Part shown: positions 35,201-43,938 of the stretch, piece by piece
Layout: each line of letters begins with the position of its first letter
Position numbering within the stretch: the first letter of the stretch is position 1
Assembly: GCA_035359995.1 (NCBI GenBank)
Contig: DAORZT010000006.1
Coordinates: forward strand, 1-64,000
Source: JAKPCT01 sp029553165
Lineage (GTDB): Bacteria > Bacillota > UBA4882 > UBA8346
Direction of reading: 5' to 3'
DNA length: 64,000 bases
Program-made: the position numbers and the translations under genes
Notes under the pieces: generated by a model
Databases searched by the model: none
Seen by the model: only the letters and a program-made list of their open reading frames with translations
Told to the model about the DNA's origin: nothing

Positions 35201-35687
35201 TTCAGCTAATCCGCATGATATTTTAAAAGTAAAAGGAATCCAAGGGGTTCAGGTCTATCTGGTTCAAGAAGTTCAAAATGTTTACCGTTCGCAAGGTGTT
35301 TGGATCAATGATAAGCATATTGAAGTTACAGTAAGACAGATGCTACGTAAACGTAAGGTTGAAACAGCAGGAGACACGGATTTACTTCCAGGCGGACTGG
35401 TAGACATCTTTGAACTCGAAGATGAGAATGCCAGAGTTGAGGCAATTGGCGGTGAACCTGCAACTGCAAGACCGGTATTGCTTGGAATTACTAAAGCTTC
35501 ATTAGCGACGGATAGTTTCTTGTCAGCAGCATCGTTCCAAGAAACAACCAGAGTATTAACTGAAGCCTCAATTAAAGGTAAGGTAGATCCGCTTTTAGGA
35601 TTAAAAGAAAATGTGATCATTGGAAAGCTGGTCCCTGCCGGAACTGGAATGTCACGTTATCGCAATGTTAAAATAGTAACTGAATAA
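32232..35687 (+). CDS. rpoC: DNA-directed RNA polymerase subunit beta'
   Basis: 1151 residues. The N-terminal zinc site is CHCG then CDRCG (about 56-77). The catalytic magnesium motif NADFDGDQ is at about 447. The second zinc region CRSRYGVCIKCYGRNL and the trigger-loop region (TAMNKTMDKVTNPVYMM, then ARGNPSQLAQLAGMRGLM) are intact. It starts at TTG 32232 behind AAGGAGGAA, 83 bases after rpoB. No large lineage insertions are obvious from the length. Confidence 0.98.
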   Translation: MLDANNFDALKIGLASPEQIRAWSSGEVKKPETINYRTLKPEREGLFCEKIFGPQRDWECHCGKYKRVRYKGIICDRCGVEVTRSKVRRERLGHIELAAPVSHIWYFKGIPSRMGLLLDISPRHLEKVLYFASYIVVDPGNTPLIKKQLLSENEYREAREKYGQNFRALMGAEAIKELLIEIDLEKLASELKKEVREVSGQRRIRAIRRLEVVESFRKSSSRPEWMIMDVIPVIPPELRPMVQLDGGRFATSDLNDLYRRVINRNNRLKRLLELGAPDIIVRNEKRMLQEAVDALIDNGRRGRPVTGPGNRPLKSLSDMLKGKQGRFRQNLLGKRVDYSGRSVIVVGPELKLHQCGLPKEMALELFKPFVMKRLVDKGFVHNIKSAKRMVERVRTEVWDVLEEVIHEHPVLLNRAPTLHRLGIQAFEPVLVEGRAIQIHPLVCTAYNADFDGDQMAVHVPLSTEAQAEARILMLSAHNILSPANGRPIATPTQDMVLGCYYLTIMRENAIGEGKVFASAEEVYAAYEAKAVELHAKIKYKLNGQYIETTPGRVIFNDRVQLDLDPDPVANFQLTNCVIDRGKLGQIVGKCARTHSVAKTAVILDQIKRLGFRFATQSGTTIGMEDITVPKEKATILADAEKQVEQVEEQFRHGLITSEERYQMFIDIWTKAKEQVTTAMNKTMDKVTNPVYMMSISGARGNPSQLAQLAGMRGLMTDPSGRIIDLPIRANFREGLTVLEFFISTHGARKGLADTALRTADSGYLTRRLVDVAQDVIVREVDCGTTDGIVVSSIVEGNEEIEKLRERIIGRLAAEDIYDPNTNELIVAANEEINEEIADQIDKAGIKQLKIRSVLTCRSRYGVCIKCYGRNLATGKLVDVGEAVGIIAAQSIGEPGTQLTMRTFHTGGVAGDDITQGLPRVEELFEARKPKGQAIISENSGICKINEVKGVRKITVISDDGEEKTYQVPFGSRIKVKEGTRVDAGDLLTEGSANPHDILKVKGIQGVQVYLVQEVQNVYRSQGVWINDKHIEVTVRQMLRKRKVETAGDTDLLPGGLVDIFELEDENARVEAIGGEPATARPVLLGITKASLATDSFLSAASFQETTRVLTEASIKGKVDPLLGLKENVIIGKLVPAGTGMSRYRNVKIVTE

Positions 35688-35707
35688 TTAAGAAAATGAG
35701 AAAATTC

Positions 35708-35736
35708 TTGACACTATTGATAATTGGTGCTAAAAT
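35708..35736 (+). promoter_or_regulatory. promoter of the ybxF-rpsL-rpsG-fusA-tuf operon
   Basis: TTGACA at 35708-35713 and TAAAAT at 35731-35736 separated by 17 bases, about 50 bases before the L7Ae-like gene. No terminator is seen between rpoC and this promoter. Confidence 0.75.
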
Positions 35737-35788
35737 GTAAAAGTGTCTGATTTCAAGCCTTTTAGCGCTTATATAAGCTGGAGATGAT

Positions 35789-36055
35789 ATGGTACAGTCG
35801 ATTATAAATGTTAAATCGCTTCGAGAAAATCCAAATAAAGTAATAGGATTAAAACAGACGCTTAGGGCTATCCAACAGGATAATGTAAAAGCAGTATATA
35901 TTGCGAATGACCTGGATGAACATGTGATTCGTAAAATTACTGAACCTTGTAATGAAAAAAAGATTCCTTTATTAATGGTGAATTTGAGTAAAAAAGAATT
36001 TGGGAAACTTTGTCAAATTGAAGTGGGAGCGGCGGTTGTCGCTCTCCTCAAATAG
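35789..36055 (+). CDS. ybxF: L7Ae-family RNA-binding protein (YbxF-like)
   Basis: 88 residues of the L7Ae/L30e/S12e fold, which binds kink-turn RNA. Typical features are GLKQTLRAI, VKAVYIANDLDEHV and the C-terminal CQIEVGAAVVALL. In Firmicutes this gene sits before rpsL; function is still not settled, with kink-turn binding in vitro reported for the Bacillus protein. ATG 35789 follows GGAGATGAT. Confidence 0.9.
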   Translation: MVQSIINVKSLRENPNKVIGLKQTLRAIQQDNVKAVYIANDLDEHVIRKITEPCNEKKIPLLMVNLSKKEFGKLCQIEVGAAVVALLK

Positions 36056-36089
36056 ATGTTGGTCTGTTATTTGGAAGGAGGTGGGCTGT

Positions 36090-36524
36090 GTGCCAACGAT
36101 TAATCAATTAATTCGACATGGTCGGCAAGTAGTTTCTAAAAAGAGCACTGCCCCTGCATTGGGATGGTCTTACAATGTAAATAAGGAACAGATGGTTAAA
36201 ACTGACGGTAGTCCTCAAAAAAGAGGTGTCTGTACCCGTGTTTCAACAGTAACACCTAAAAAACCTAATTCTGCATTAAGAAAAGTTGCAAGGGTTAGAC
36301 TGACCAATAGAATGGAAGTTACTGCTTACATCCCGGGAGAAGGGCATAACCTTCAAGAACACTCAGTAGTTTTGATCAGGGGTGGTCGTGTTAAGGATCT
36401 ACCTGGTGTTCGTTATCACATTGTGAGAGGAACTCTTGATACTGCTGGAGTGCAAAATCGCAAACAAGGCAGATCAAAGTATGGGGCTAAAAAGCCAAAG
36501 GTTGCTGCTACTAAGAAGAAGTAA
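36090..36524 (+). CDS. rpsL: 30S ribosomal protein S12
   Basis: 144 residues from GTG 36090, preceded by GGAAGGAGGTGG. Upstream frame to 36000 is not part of S12. The universal PTINQLIRHGR start, the decoding-centre loop TPKKPNSALRK with the streptomycin lysine, and GGRVKDLPGVRYHIVRG are intact. It keeps the Firmicutes-type extra segment after residue 22. First protein of the str operon after ybxF. Confidence 0.97.
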   Translation: MPTINQLIRHGRQVVSKKSTAPALGWSYNVNKEQMVKTDGSPQKRGVCTRVSTVTPKKPNSALRKVARVRLTNRMEVTAYIPGEGHNLQEHSVVLIRGGRVKDLPGVRYHIVRGTLDTAGVQNRKQGRSKYGAKKPKVAATKKK

Positions 36525-36538
36525 GGAGGGGTATTTAC

Positions 36539-37009
36539 GTGCCACGTCGAGGTTGGGTATCTAAAAGAGAATTAATTGCAGATCCTATTTACGGAAGCAC
36601 TCAAATAACCCAATTTATCAATAAATTGATGATTGATGGTAAAAAAGGTGTAGCCGAATCGATTTTTTATGGTGCAATGGAAATTATCTCGGAGAGATCA
36701 GGTAAAGATCCGCTTGAGGTTTTTGACACTGCATTAAAAAATGTAATGCCGGTATTGGAAGTAAAACCGCGCAGGGTTGGTGGAGCGACATACCAAGTTC
36801 CTGTTGAGGTCCGTCCTGAACGTCGTTTGGCGTTGGCGATAAGATGGATCGTTGCTTATGCGAGGTTGCGTGGTGAAAAAACAATGAGAGAGAAACTCGC
36901 GGCTGAACTTTTGGATGCTTCGAATGGTGTTGGAAGTTCGATTAAGAAGCGCGAAGACACTCATAAAATGGCAGAAGCCAACAAGGCATTTGCTCATTAT
37001 CGTTGGTAA
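36539..37009 (+). CDS. rpsG: 30S ribosomal protein S7
   Basis: 156 residues from GTG 36539 behind AAGGAGGGG. It reads PRRGWVSKRELIADPIYGS with the conserved KPRRVGGATYQVPVEVR beta-arm and the C-terminal EDTHKMAEANKAFAHYRW. It nucleates 16S 3' domain assembly. Located between rpsL and fusA. Confidence 0.97.
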   Translation: MPRRGWVSKRELIADPIYGSTQITQFINKLMIDGKKGVAESIFYGAMEIISERSGKDPLEVFDTALKNVMPVLEVKPRRVGGATYQVPVEVRPERRLALAIRWIVAYARLRGEKTMREKLAAELLDASNGVGSSIKKREDTHKMAEANKAFAHYRW

Positions 37010-37073
37010 TGAAGTCACAACCCGCTTTTTCGAAAAAATAATTCAAGCATAGGGTTTTGTGGGGGTAATAAAC

Positions 37074-39146
37074 GTGCCTAGAAAATTTCCATTAGATAAA
37101 GTAAGAAATATCGGAATCATGGCTCATATTGATGCTGGTAAAACGACAACTACAGAGCGGATTCTGTTTTATACCGGTAAGGTTCACCGGTTTGGTGAGG
37201 TTCATGATGGTGCAGCCACAATGGACTGGATGGTCCAAGAACAAGAACGAGGGATAACAATTACCTCGGCTGCTACAACCTGCGAATGGAAAGGTCATAA
37301 TATTAACATTATCGACACGCCCGGACACGTGGACTTTACTGTTGAGGTAGAACGTTCCTTGCGGGTGTTGGATGGAGCAGTTGCGGTTTTCTGTTCGGTT
37401 GGTGGTGTTGAGCCGCAATCCGAGACGGTTTGGAGACAAGCTGACAAATATGGTGTACCCAGAATTGCTTTTATTAATAAAATGGACCGAATTGGAGCGG
37501 ATTTTTTCAGAGGCGTCGAGATGATTCGTACCAGATTGGGAGCGAATCCGGTGCCGATCCAAATACCAATTGGTTCCGAAGATAAATTTCAAGGTGTAGT
37601 TGATTTAGTAACCAAAAAAGCAATTATTTATGTTGACGACCTTGGTACCAAAAGTGAACAAACGGAAGTTCCGGCTGATTTAGTAGAGATTGTTGAAGAA
37701 TATCATACTAAATTGGTTGAAGCCGTAGCGGAAACGGATGAGGAATTGATGATGAAGTACTTGGAGGGAGAAGCCTTAACCGAAGAAGAGATTAAGGTGG
37801 GAATCCGTAAAGGAACTTTATCAATCCAGTTCACTCCGGTATTGTGTGGTTCATCGTTTAAAAATAAGGGCGTACAAATGTTATTGGATGCGATTGTTGA
37901 TTATATGCCTTCGCCGTTGGATTTACCACCGGTAACCGGACAATTACCGGGGGATGGAGAAGAAGCGGTAAGAAATGCTTCTGATGATGAACCTTTTGCA
38001 GGTTTGGCGTTTAAAATTATGGCAGATCCTTATGTTGGTAAGCTAGCGTTCTTTAGAGTTTATTCCGGAACACTAAAATCAGGTTCATATGTAATAAATT
38101 CAACCAAAAATAAGCGCGAACGTGTTGGAAGAATCTTAAGAATGCATGCTAATCACCGAGAAGAAATTGATCAAGTATTTGCAGGTGATATTGCGGCGAT
38201 TGTCGGATTAAAGGATACTACTACCGGTGATACTCTTTGTGATGAAAAGAATCAAATTATTCTTGAAGCCATGGAATTCCCGGAACCGGTTATTGATATT
38301 GCGATTGAGCCAAAGACAAAAGCTGATCAAGATAAATTAGGCTTATCGTTAGCGCGTTTGGCGGAAGAGGATCCGACATTCCGAGTTCATACTGATCATG
38401 AAACCGGTCAGACCATTATTTCCGGAATGGGTGAATTGCATCTGGAGATTATTGTTGACCGTTTAATGAGAGAGTTTAAAGTAGATGCAAATGTCGGTAA
38501 ACCACAGGTTGCCTATCGTGAAACGATTAGATCCACTGTTAAGACCGAAGGTAAATTTGTCCGTCAGTCTGGTGGACGTGGTCAATTTGGTCATGTTTGG
38601 TTAGAACTTGAACCATTAGAACCTGGAGCAGGATTCCAGTTTGAGAATAAGATTGTTGGCGGTGTTGTACCTAAGGAATACATTCCTGCAGTTGAAAATG
38701 GAGTTAAAGATGCGATGGCAAATGGTGTTTTGGCAGGATATCCGATGGTAGACATTAAAGTAACAATTTTTGATGGTTCTTATCATGAGGTTGACTCTTC
38801 AGAAATGGCATTTAAAGTGGCCGGTTCGATGGCGTTTAAAGATGGCGCCAAGAAAGCCAACCCGGTTCTGCTCGAACCAATCATGAAGGTTGAAATTGTA
38901 ACTCCTGAAGAATATATGGGAGATATTATGGGAGATTTCAATTCACGACGTGGAAGAATTGAAGGAATGGAAGCCCGAGCAGGAGCGCAAGTGATTCGAG
39001 GCCATGTGCCTTTATCCGAGATGTTTGGATATGCAACAACTATTCGGTCGATATCACAAGGAAGAGCAACTTATGTAATGACATTCTCACATTATGATGA
39101 GGTACCAAGAAATATCGCCGAGACAATAATCAGTCAAACAAATTAA
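37074..39146 (+). CDS. fusA: elongation factor G
   Basis: 690 residues from GTG 37074 (GGGGG upstream; the frame extends five codons further to 37059). G motifs are AHIDAGKTT, DTPGH, and NKMD. All five domains are present, including domain IV (GGRGQFGHVWLELEP). It catalyses ribosomal translocation with GTP. It is followed after about 40 bases by the second tuf gene in the usual str order. Confidence 0.98.
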   Translation: MPRKFPLDKVRNIGIMAHIDAGKTTTTERILFYTGKVHRFGEVHDGAATMDWMVQEQERGITITSAATTCEWKGHNINIIDTPGHVDFTVEVERSLRVLDGAVAVFCSVGGVEPQSETVWRQADKYGVPRIAFINKMDRIGADFFRGVEMIRTRLGANPVPIQIPIGSEDKFQGVVDLVTKKAIIYVDDLGTKSEQTEVPADLVEIVEEYHTKLVEAVAETDEELMMKYLEGEALTEEEIKVGIRKGTLSIQFTPVLCGSSFKNKGVQMLLDAIVDYMPSPLDLPPVTGQLPGDGEEAVRNASDDEPFAGLAFKIMADPYVGKLAFFRVYSGTLKSGSYVINSTKNKRERVGRILRMHANHREEIDQVFAGDIAAIVGLKDTTTGDTLCDEKNQIILEAMEFPEPVIDIAIEPKTKADQDKLGLSLARLAEEDPTFRVHTDHETGQTIISGMGELHLEIIVDRLMREFKVDANVGKPQVAYRETIRSTVKTEGKFVRQSGGRGQFGHVWLELEPLEPGAGFQFENKIVGGVVPKEYIPAVENGVKDAMANGVLAGYPMVDIKVTIFDGSYHEVDSSEMAFKVAGSMAFKDGAKKANPVLLEPIMKVEIVTPEEYMGDIMGDFNSRRGRIEGMEARAGAQVIRGHVPLSEMFGYATTIRSISQGRATYVMTFSHYDEVPRNIAETIISQTN

Positions 39147-39165
39147 TAATTTAAATTAAAATGAT

Positions 39166-40395
39166 GATTTAAAGGAGGAAAAGAATAAATGGCAAAGCAA
39201 AAGTTCGAACGAACCAAACCGCACGTAAATATTGGAACAATTGGTCACGTAGACCATGGAAAAACAACATCAACAGCAGCGATTACAATGGTGTTATCAA
39301 AAGCCGGTCAAGCAAACTTCATCAAATTTGATGAGATTGACAAAGCACCAGAAGAAAGAGAACGCGGAATTACCATCAATACCGCACACGTTGAATATGA
39401 AACCGAGAATCGTCACTATGCACACGTAGACTGCCCAGGGCATGCTGACTATGTAAAGAACATGATTACCGGAGCAGCCCAGATGGATGGAGCAATCTTG
39501 GTAGTATCAGCAGCAGACGGACCAATGCCACAAACCCGTGAGCACATCTTGTTAGCCCGTCAGGTAGGTGTTCCATCCATTGTAGTATGGATGAACAAAG
39601 CAGATATGGTAGATGATCCGGAATTATTAGAGCTTGTCGAGATGGAGATCAGAGATTTATTATCAGCCTATGAGTTCCCAGGGGACGAGATTCCGGTAGT
39701 AAGAGGATCAGGTTTAAAAGCAATGGAATGCGGTTGTGGTGGAAGAGAATGTCCGAACTGCGGGCCAATCTGGAAGTTGATGGATGCAGTAGATGCATAT
39801 ATTCCGACCCCGGAACGTGCAACCGATAAACCGTTCTTAATGCCAGTCGAAGACGTATTTACCATTACCGGACGTGGAACAGTAGCGACCGGGAGAGTAG
39901 AAAGAGGAGTAGTAAAAGTCGGAGACGAAGTCCAAATCATTGGCTTATCGGAAGAAGTTAAAAAGACAGTAATTACCGGAGTAGAGATGTTCCGTAAATT
40001 ACTTGACCAAGCAGTAGCAGGAGATAATATTGGAGTATTACTGCGTGGAGTAGAAAGAAAAGACATTGAACGTGGTCAAGTATTAGCGAAACCGGGTTCA
40101 ATCACACCGCATACTAAATTTGAAGGCGAAGTATACGTCTTAACTAAAGAAGAAGGCGGACGTCATACCCCATTCTTCAATGGATACCGTCCACAGTTTT
40201 ATTTTAGAACAACCGACGTAACCGGAGTAGCCAACTTACCAGAAGGCGTAGAGATGGTAATGCCTGGAGATAACATTAAGATGTCGATTGAATTAATTAC
40301 TCCGATTGCAATGGAAGAAGGATTGCGGTTTGCGATTCGTGAAGGCGGACGTACCGTCGGTGCTGGTGTTGTTACTAAAATTATTGAATAATTAA
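39166..40395 (+). repeat. tuf repeat, copy 2
   Basis: Apparently identical to 23526-24755 in the same orientation, 15.6 kb away. The two direct repeats could recombine and delete the intervening 15 kb, including rpoB and rpoC, which would be lethal, so selection must keep them stable. Confidence 0.85.
39189..40391 (+). CDS. tuf: elongation factor Tu, copy 2
   Basis: 400 residues, same protein as the 23549 copy, with the same cysteine cluster C181/C183/C188/C191 and A-ending codon bias. This is the str-operon copy, 42 bases after fusA and with the same ribosome site AAAGGAGG. It is likely the main co-transcribed source of EF-Tu; the first copy is a separate unit. Confidence 0.97.
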   Translation: MAKQKFERTKPHVNIGTIGHVDHGKTTSTAAITMVLSKAGQANFIKFDEIDKAPEERERGITINTAHVEYETENRHYAHVDCPGHADYVKNMITGAAQMDGAILVVSAADGPMPQTREHILLARQVGVPSIVVWMNKADMVDDPELLELVEMEIRDLLSAYEFPGDEIPVVRGSGLKAMECGCGGRECPNCGPIWKLMDAVDAYIPTPERATDKPFLMPVEDVFTITGRGTVATGRVERGVVKVGDEVQIIGLSEEVKKTVITGVEMFRKLLDQAVAGDNIGVLLRGVERKDIERGQVLAKPGSITPHTKFEGEVYVLTKEEGGRHTPFFNGYRPQFYFRTTDVTGVANLPEGVEMVMPGDNIKMSIELITPIAMEEGLRFAIREGGRTVGAGVVTKIIE

Positions 40396-40399
40396 TAAT

Positions 40400-40420
40400 G
40401 AACGGATTTTAAATCCGTTC
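40400..40420 (+). other. perfect hairpin between tuf copy 2 and rpsJ
   Basis: GAACGGATTT at 40400-40409 pairs with AAATCCGTTC at 40411-40420, with only one base between arms. No T run follows, so it is not a clear terminator; it may be an RNA processing or attenuation site between the str and S10 parts. Confidence 0.45.
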
Positions 40421-40472
40421 CTACCTAATAAAAAATACCAATGTTATTGGATAATTAGAGGAGGGAAAAATA

Positions 40473-40781
40473 ATGGCCGCTCAAAAGATCCGAATCCGTC
40501 TCAAAGCATTTGACCATAAATTACTTGATCAATCTGCAGAAAAAATTGTAGAGACGGCAAAACGGACCGGAGCTTATGTCTCAGGGCCCATTCCACTTCC
40601 AACTGAAAAAAATATATATACAATCCTCAGATCAGTTCATATTGATAAAGATTCTCGTGAACAATTTGAAATGAGGACTCATAAACGACTGATCGATATT
40701 TTAGATCCAAGTTCAAAAACTGTGGATGCGTTGATGAGATTAGATTTACCAGCTGGAGTCGATATTGAAATTAAACTGTAA
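40473..40781 (+). CDS. rpsJ: 30S ribosomal protein S10
   Basis: 102 residues: IRIRLKAFDHKLLDQSAEKIVETAKRTGA, then GPIPLPTEK and the loop HKRLIDI. It is also the NusE partner of NusB in antitermination. It opens the S10 gene block, with GGAGGG before ATG 40473. Confidence 0.98.
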   Translation: MAAQKIRIRLKAFDHKLLDQSAEKIVETAKRTGAYVSGPIPLPTEKNIYTILRSVHIDKDSREQFEMRTHKRLIDILDPSSKTVDALMRLDLPAGVDIEIKL

Positions 40782-40824
40782 ATAAATTATCCTTTTGAAG
40801 GATGTTTTTAAGGAGGTGCAAGCA

Positions 40825-41460
40825 ATGGCCAAGGGTATTTTAGGAAAGAAAATTGGAATGACTCAAGTGTTTAGCCCTGCAGGACGTGCGGTTCCTGTGA
40901 CCGTCGTTGAGGCCGGTCCTTGCGTGGTAATTCAGAAAAAAACAGTGGCAACTGATGGATATGATGCGATTCAACTTGGCTTCGATCCTAAAAAAGAACG
41001 CTTAGTTAATAAACCGATGAAAGGCCACTTTAAGAAAGCAGGAGTAGGGCCATATCGTTTTATAAAAGAAATAAGGGTATCACCTGAGGAATCATATGAT
41101 TTGGGTCAGGAGATTAAAGCTGATATCTTTAATGAAGGCGAATGGGTTGACGTTACTGGAATTTCAAAAGGTAAGGGATTCGCTGGAGTAATTAAAAGAT
41201 GGAACTTTAATCGGGCACCGATGGAACATGGTTCGATGTATCATCGACGACCTGGATCATTGAATGCAACTGATCCTGCCAGAGTCTTTAAAGGAAGAAA
41301 ACTTCCTGGAAGACTGGGTGGAGAACGTACCACTATTCAAGGACTTCAAGTTGTAAAAGTTGATCCTGAAAGAAATGTGTTACTGATTAAAGGTGCTATA
41401 CCTGGTGCTAATGGTGCATATGTCGTGGTTAAGAAAACTGTTAAACGTGCTAAACAGTAA
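40825..41460 (+). CDS. rplC: 50S ribosomal protein L3
   Basis: 211 residues from ATG 40825 behind AAGGAGGTG; the frame runs up to 40795 but lacks a ribosome site. It has GILGKKIGMTQVF and the long peptidyl-transferase-centre loop with KGKGFAGVIKRWNF and HRRPGSLNA. Second gene of the S10 block. Confidence 0.97.
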   Translation: MAKGILGKKIGMTQVFSPAGRAVPVTVVEAGPCVVIQKKTVATDGYDAIQLGFDPKKERLVNKPMKGHFKKAGVGPYRFIKEIRVSPEESYDLGQEIKADIFNEGEWVDVTGISKGKGFAGVIKRWNFNRAPMEHGSMYHRRPGSLNATDPARVFKGRKLPGRLGGERTTIQGLQVVKVDPERNVLLIKGAIPGANGAYVVVKKTVKRAKQ

Positions 41461-41485
41461 GTGAATTGTTAGAGGAGGAAATACG

Positions 41486-42106
41486 ATGCCAACCGTACCT
41501 GTATATAATATTCAGGGTTCACAGGTAGGTGAAGTCGCCCTAAATGACCTGGTTTTTGGCGTAAAAGTAAATGAAGCATTGTTGCACGAAGCAGTCACTA
41601 TGCAACTTGCATCAAGAAGACTAGGGACTTCAGCAGTAAAGAATCGATCCGCTGTTAGAGGCGGTGGACGCAAACCTTGGCGTCAAAAAGGAACAGGTCA
41701 AGCAAGACATGGGTCAAGACGCTCACCGATATGGACTGGCGGTGGAGTTGTATTCGGGCCAACACCCCGGAGTTATAAGTTTAGTTTGCCTAAAAAAGCA
41801 CGCAAACTTGCTTTAAAATCAGCTCTTTCTGCTAAAGTCGAAGCTGGTGAAATCATAGTATTAGATGCTTTGAATTTCACAGAACCAAAAACAAAGAATA
41901 TGGTAAATGTCTTAAATAAATTAAATGCGATCAAACCTTTAATTGTTACCGCAGACAACGAGGAAAATGTAAATAAGTCTGCACGTAACATTCCAGGTGT
42001 ACTTTCAATGGCTAGCGAAGGAATTAATGTATATGATATCTTAGCTCACAACCATTTGGTCATTACAAAAGACGCCGTGAAAAAGATTGAGGAGGCGTTA
42101 GCATAA
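41486..42106 (+). CDS. rplD: 50S ribosomal protein L4
   Basis: 206 residues. The extended tunnel loop VRGGGRKPWRQKGTGQARHGSRRSP is intact. In many bacteria L4 also represses the S10 operon; no L4 leader was recognised here. Its stop shares a base with the rplW ATG, so translation is coupled. Confidence 0.97.
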   Translation: MPTVPVYNIQGSQVGEVALNDLVFGVKVNEALLHEAVTMQLASRRLGTSAVKNRSAVRGGGRKPWRQKGTGQARHGSRRSPIWTGGGVVFGPTPRSYKFSLPKKARKLALKSALSAKVEAGEIIVLDALNFTEPKTKNMVNVLNKLNAIKPLIVTADNEENVNKSARNIPGVLSMASEGINVYDILAHNHLVITKDAVKKIEEALA

Positions 42107-42390
42107 TGGAAGCAAGAGAATTAATTAAACGACCGTTAATTACTGAAAAAACAACAATGTTGATGGAAGAAAACAAATATTGTTTTCTAGTAGATCCTAG
42201 AGCTAATAAAACACAAATTCGCATGGCTATTGAAGAAATCTTCAAAGTTAAGGTTAAAGATGTTAATACCTACAATATGTTGGGTAAAGTCAAAAGAATG
42301 GGTCGCTACCAAGGACGTCGTCCTAGTTGGAAACGAGCCATAGTTACTTTGGAAGAAGGAAGTCGTATCGAATTTTTTGAAGGTGTGTAA
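42106..42390 (+). CDS. rplW: 50S ribosomal protein L23
   Basis: 94 residues: LIKRPLITEKTTMLMEENKYCFLVD and the loop GRYQGRRPSWKRAIVTL. It lies at the tunnel exit and docks trigger factor and SRP. It overlaps the rplD stop by one base. Confidence 0.97.
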   Translation: MEARELIKRPLITEKTTMLMEENKYCFLVDPRANKTQIRMAIEEIFKVKVKDVNTYNMLGKVKRMGRYQGRRPSWKRAIVTLEEGSRIEFFEGV

Positions 42391-42438
42391 TTTTACGAAG
42401 ATAAAACAAGGAATTAATCATTTAAGGGGGTCAGGAAG

Positions 42439-43260
42439 ATGCCGGTAAGAAAATACCAGCCAACCTCACCTGGCAGAAGGTTTATGACGGTCTCTGATTT
42501 TGCAGAGATTACGAAGACAAAGCCGGAAAAATCATTACTTGAACCAATTAAAAAGACCGGTGGAAGAAACTCATCCGGACGTTTAACCGTTAGACACCGA
42601 GGTGGCGGTCATAAACGGATGTATCGAGTAATTGATTTTAAAAGAGATAAATTTGATATTCCTGCAAAAGTTGCAGCTATTGAATATGATCCAAACCGTT
42701 CGGCTAGAATTGCGTTATTACATTATGCTGATGGTGAAAAAAGATATATTCTTGCTCCAATAGGCTTGAATGTGGGAGATAAAGTAGTAGCTGGACTAAA
42801 TTCGGATATCAAACCTGGTAATGCATTACCATTAGCTAATATTCCGGTTGGTACCATAATTCATAATATTGAATTAAAAAAAGGTTGTGGAGCACAGTTA
42901 GTTCGAACCGCCGGAGCTGGAGCACAATTAATGGCAAAAGAAAGTGATTATGCTCATGTTAGATTACCATCGGGTGAGATGCGATTAATTAAGGTTGATT
43001 GTATGGCTACTATTGGTCAGGTTGGAAATCTGGAACATGAAAATATAACTATTGGAAAAGCAGGGCGCTCACGTTGGTTAGGTAGAAGACCATCTGTTCG
43101 AGGCGTAGTTATGAATCCGGTTGACCATCCACATGGTGGAGGAGAAGGTCGTTCCCCTATAGGTCGTGCACCTGTTACTCCTTGGGGTAAACCTGCATTA
43201 GGTCACCGAACCAGAAAACACAAAGCCTCCGATCGCTTGATCGTAAAGAGACGGGCGTAA
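42439..43260 (+). CDS. rplB: 50S ribosomal protein L2
   Basis: 273 residues. Conserved PTSPGRRFMTV start, GGHKRMYRVIDFKRDK, and the C-terminal VDHPHGGGEGRSPIGR containing the key histidine near the peptidyl transferase centre. AAGGGGG precedes ATG 42439. Confidence 0.98.
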   Translation: MPVRKYQPTSPGRRFMTVSDFAEITKTKPEKSLLEPIKKTGGRNSSGRLTVRHRGGGHKRMYRVIDFKRDKFDIPAKVAAIEYDPNRSARIALLHYADGEKRYILAPIGLNVGDKVVAGLNSDIKPGNALPLANIPVGTIIHNIELKKGCGAQLVRTAGAGAQLMAKESDYAHVRLPSGEMRLIKVDCMATIGQVGNLEHENITIGKAGRSRWLGRRPSVRGVVMNPVDHPHGGGEGRSPIGRAPVTPWGKPALGHRTRKHKASDRLIVKRRA

Positions 43261-43281
43261 GGATATAAGGAGGGATAGTTC

Positions 43282-43563
43282 GTGGCACGTTCATTAAAAA
43301 AAGCACCATATATTCAAGAAAGTCTCTTGAAGAAAATTCAAGAAATGAATTCAAAAGGTGAAAAGAAAGTAATTAAGACATGGTCAAGAAGTTCTACCAT
43401 CTATCCGGAAATGGTTGGACATACCATTGCGGTTCATGATGGACGTAAACATGTTCCAATTTATTTAACCGAAGATATGGTCGGTCATAAACTGGGAGAG
43501 TTTGCTCCAACAAGAACTTTTAAAGGGCATGCACACTCAGAAAAATCTACCGGTCTTAAATAA
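43282..43563 (+). CDS. rpsS: 30S ribosomal protein S19
   Basis: 93 residues from GTG 43282 (ARSLKKAPYIQESLL), with TWSRSSTIYPEMVGHTIAVHDGRKHVPI and GEFAPTRTFKGH. It sits in the 30S head near S13. Confidence 0.97.
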   Translation: MARSLKKAPYIQESLLKKIQEMNSKGEKKVIKTWSRSSTIYPEMVGHTIAVHDGRKHVPIYLTEDMVGHKLGEFAPTRTFKGHAHSEKSTGLK

Positions 43564-43596
43564 TCAAGTTTTACCTCGATGAGGGGAGGGAATCTT

Positions 43597-43938
43597 ATGA
43601 ATGCAAAAGCGAGTGCTAAATATGTTCGCATTGCTCCTCGTAAAGCCCGACAGGTCATTGATCTAATTCGTGGAAAACGGGTTAATGATGCGCAAACAAT
43701 ATTGAAGTTTACTCCAAGGTTTGCAGCTGAAGTTATTGGTAAAGTATTGAATTCAGCGATTGCCAATGCCGAAAATAATCATCAGTTAAATCGGGATAGA
43801 TTAATAATCTCAGAGGCTTATGTTGATCAAGGTCCGACCATGAAACGACAAATGCCTAGGGCTCAGGGTCGAGCAGCTTTGATTCGCAAACGAACCAGTC
43901 ATATTACAATAGTACTGGCAGAGAAGGAGGGCAAGTAA
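43597..43938 (+). CDS. rplV: 50S ribosomal protein L22
   Basis: 113 residues from ATG 43597, behind GAGGGGAGGG (the upstream ATG at 43579 overlaps that site). Contains AKYVRIAPRKARQVIDLIRGK and the tunnel hairpin QMPRAQGRAALIRKRTSHI. The stop overlaps the rpsC start by one base. Confidence 0.96.
   Translation: MNAKASAKYVRIAPRKARQVIDLIRGKRVNDAQTILKFTPRFAAEVIGKVLNSAIANAENNHQLNRDRLIISEAYVDQGPTMKRQMPRAQGRAALIRKRTSHITIVLAEKEGK

Noticed and set aside
37092..37592. 166-codon minus-strand frame inside fusA
   Set aside because: Antisense shadow of a strongly conserved gene, with no ribosome site.
23549..40391. Direct repeat of 1.2 kb as a possible mobile element
   Set aside because: Each copy is exactly a tuf gene with its ribosome site; no transposase, terminal inverted repeats or target duplication.
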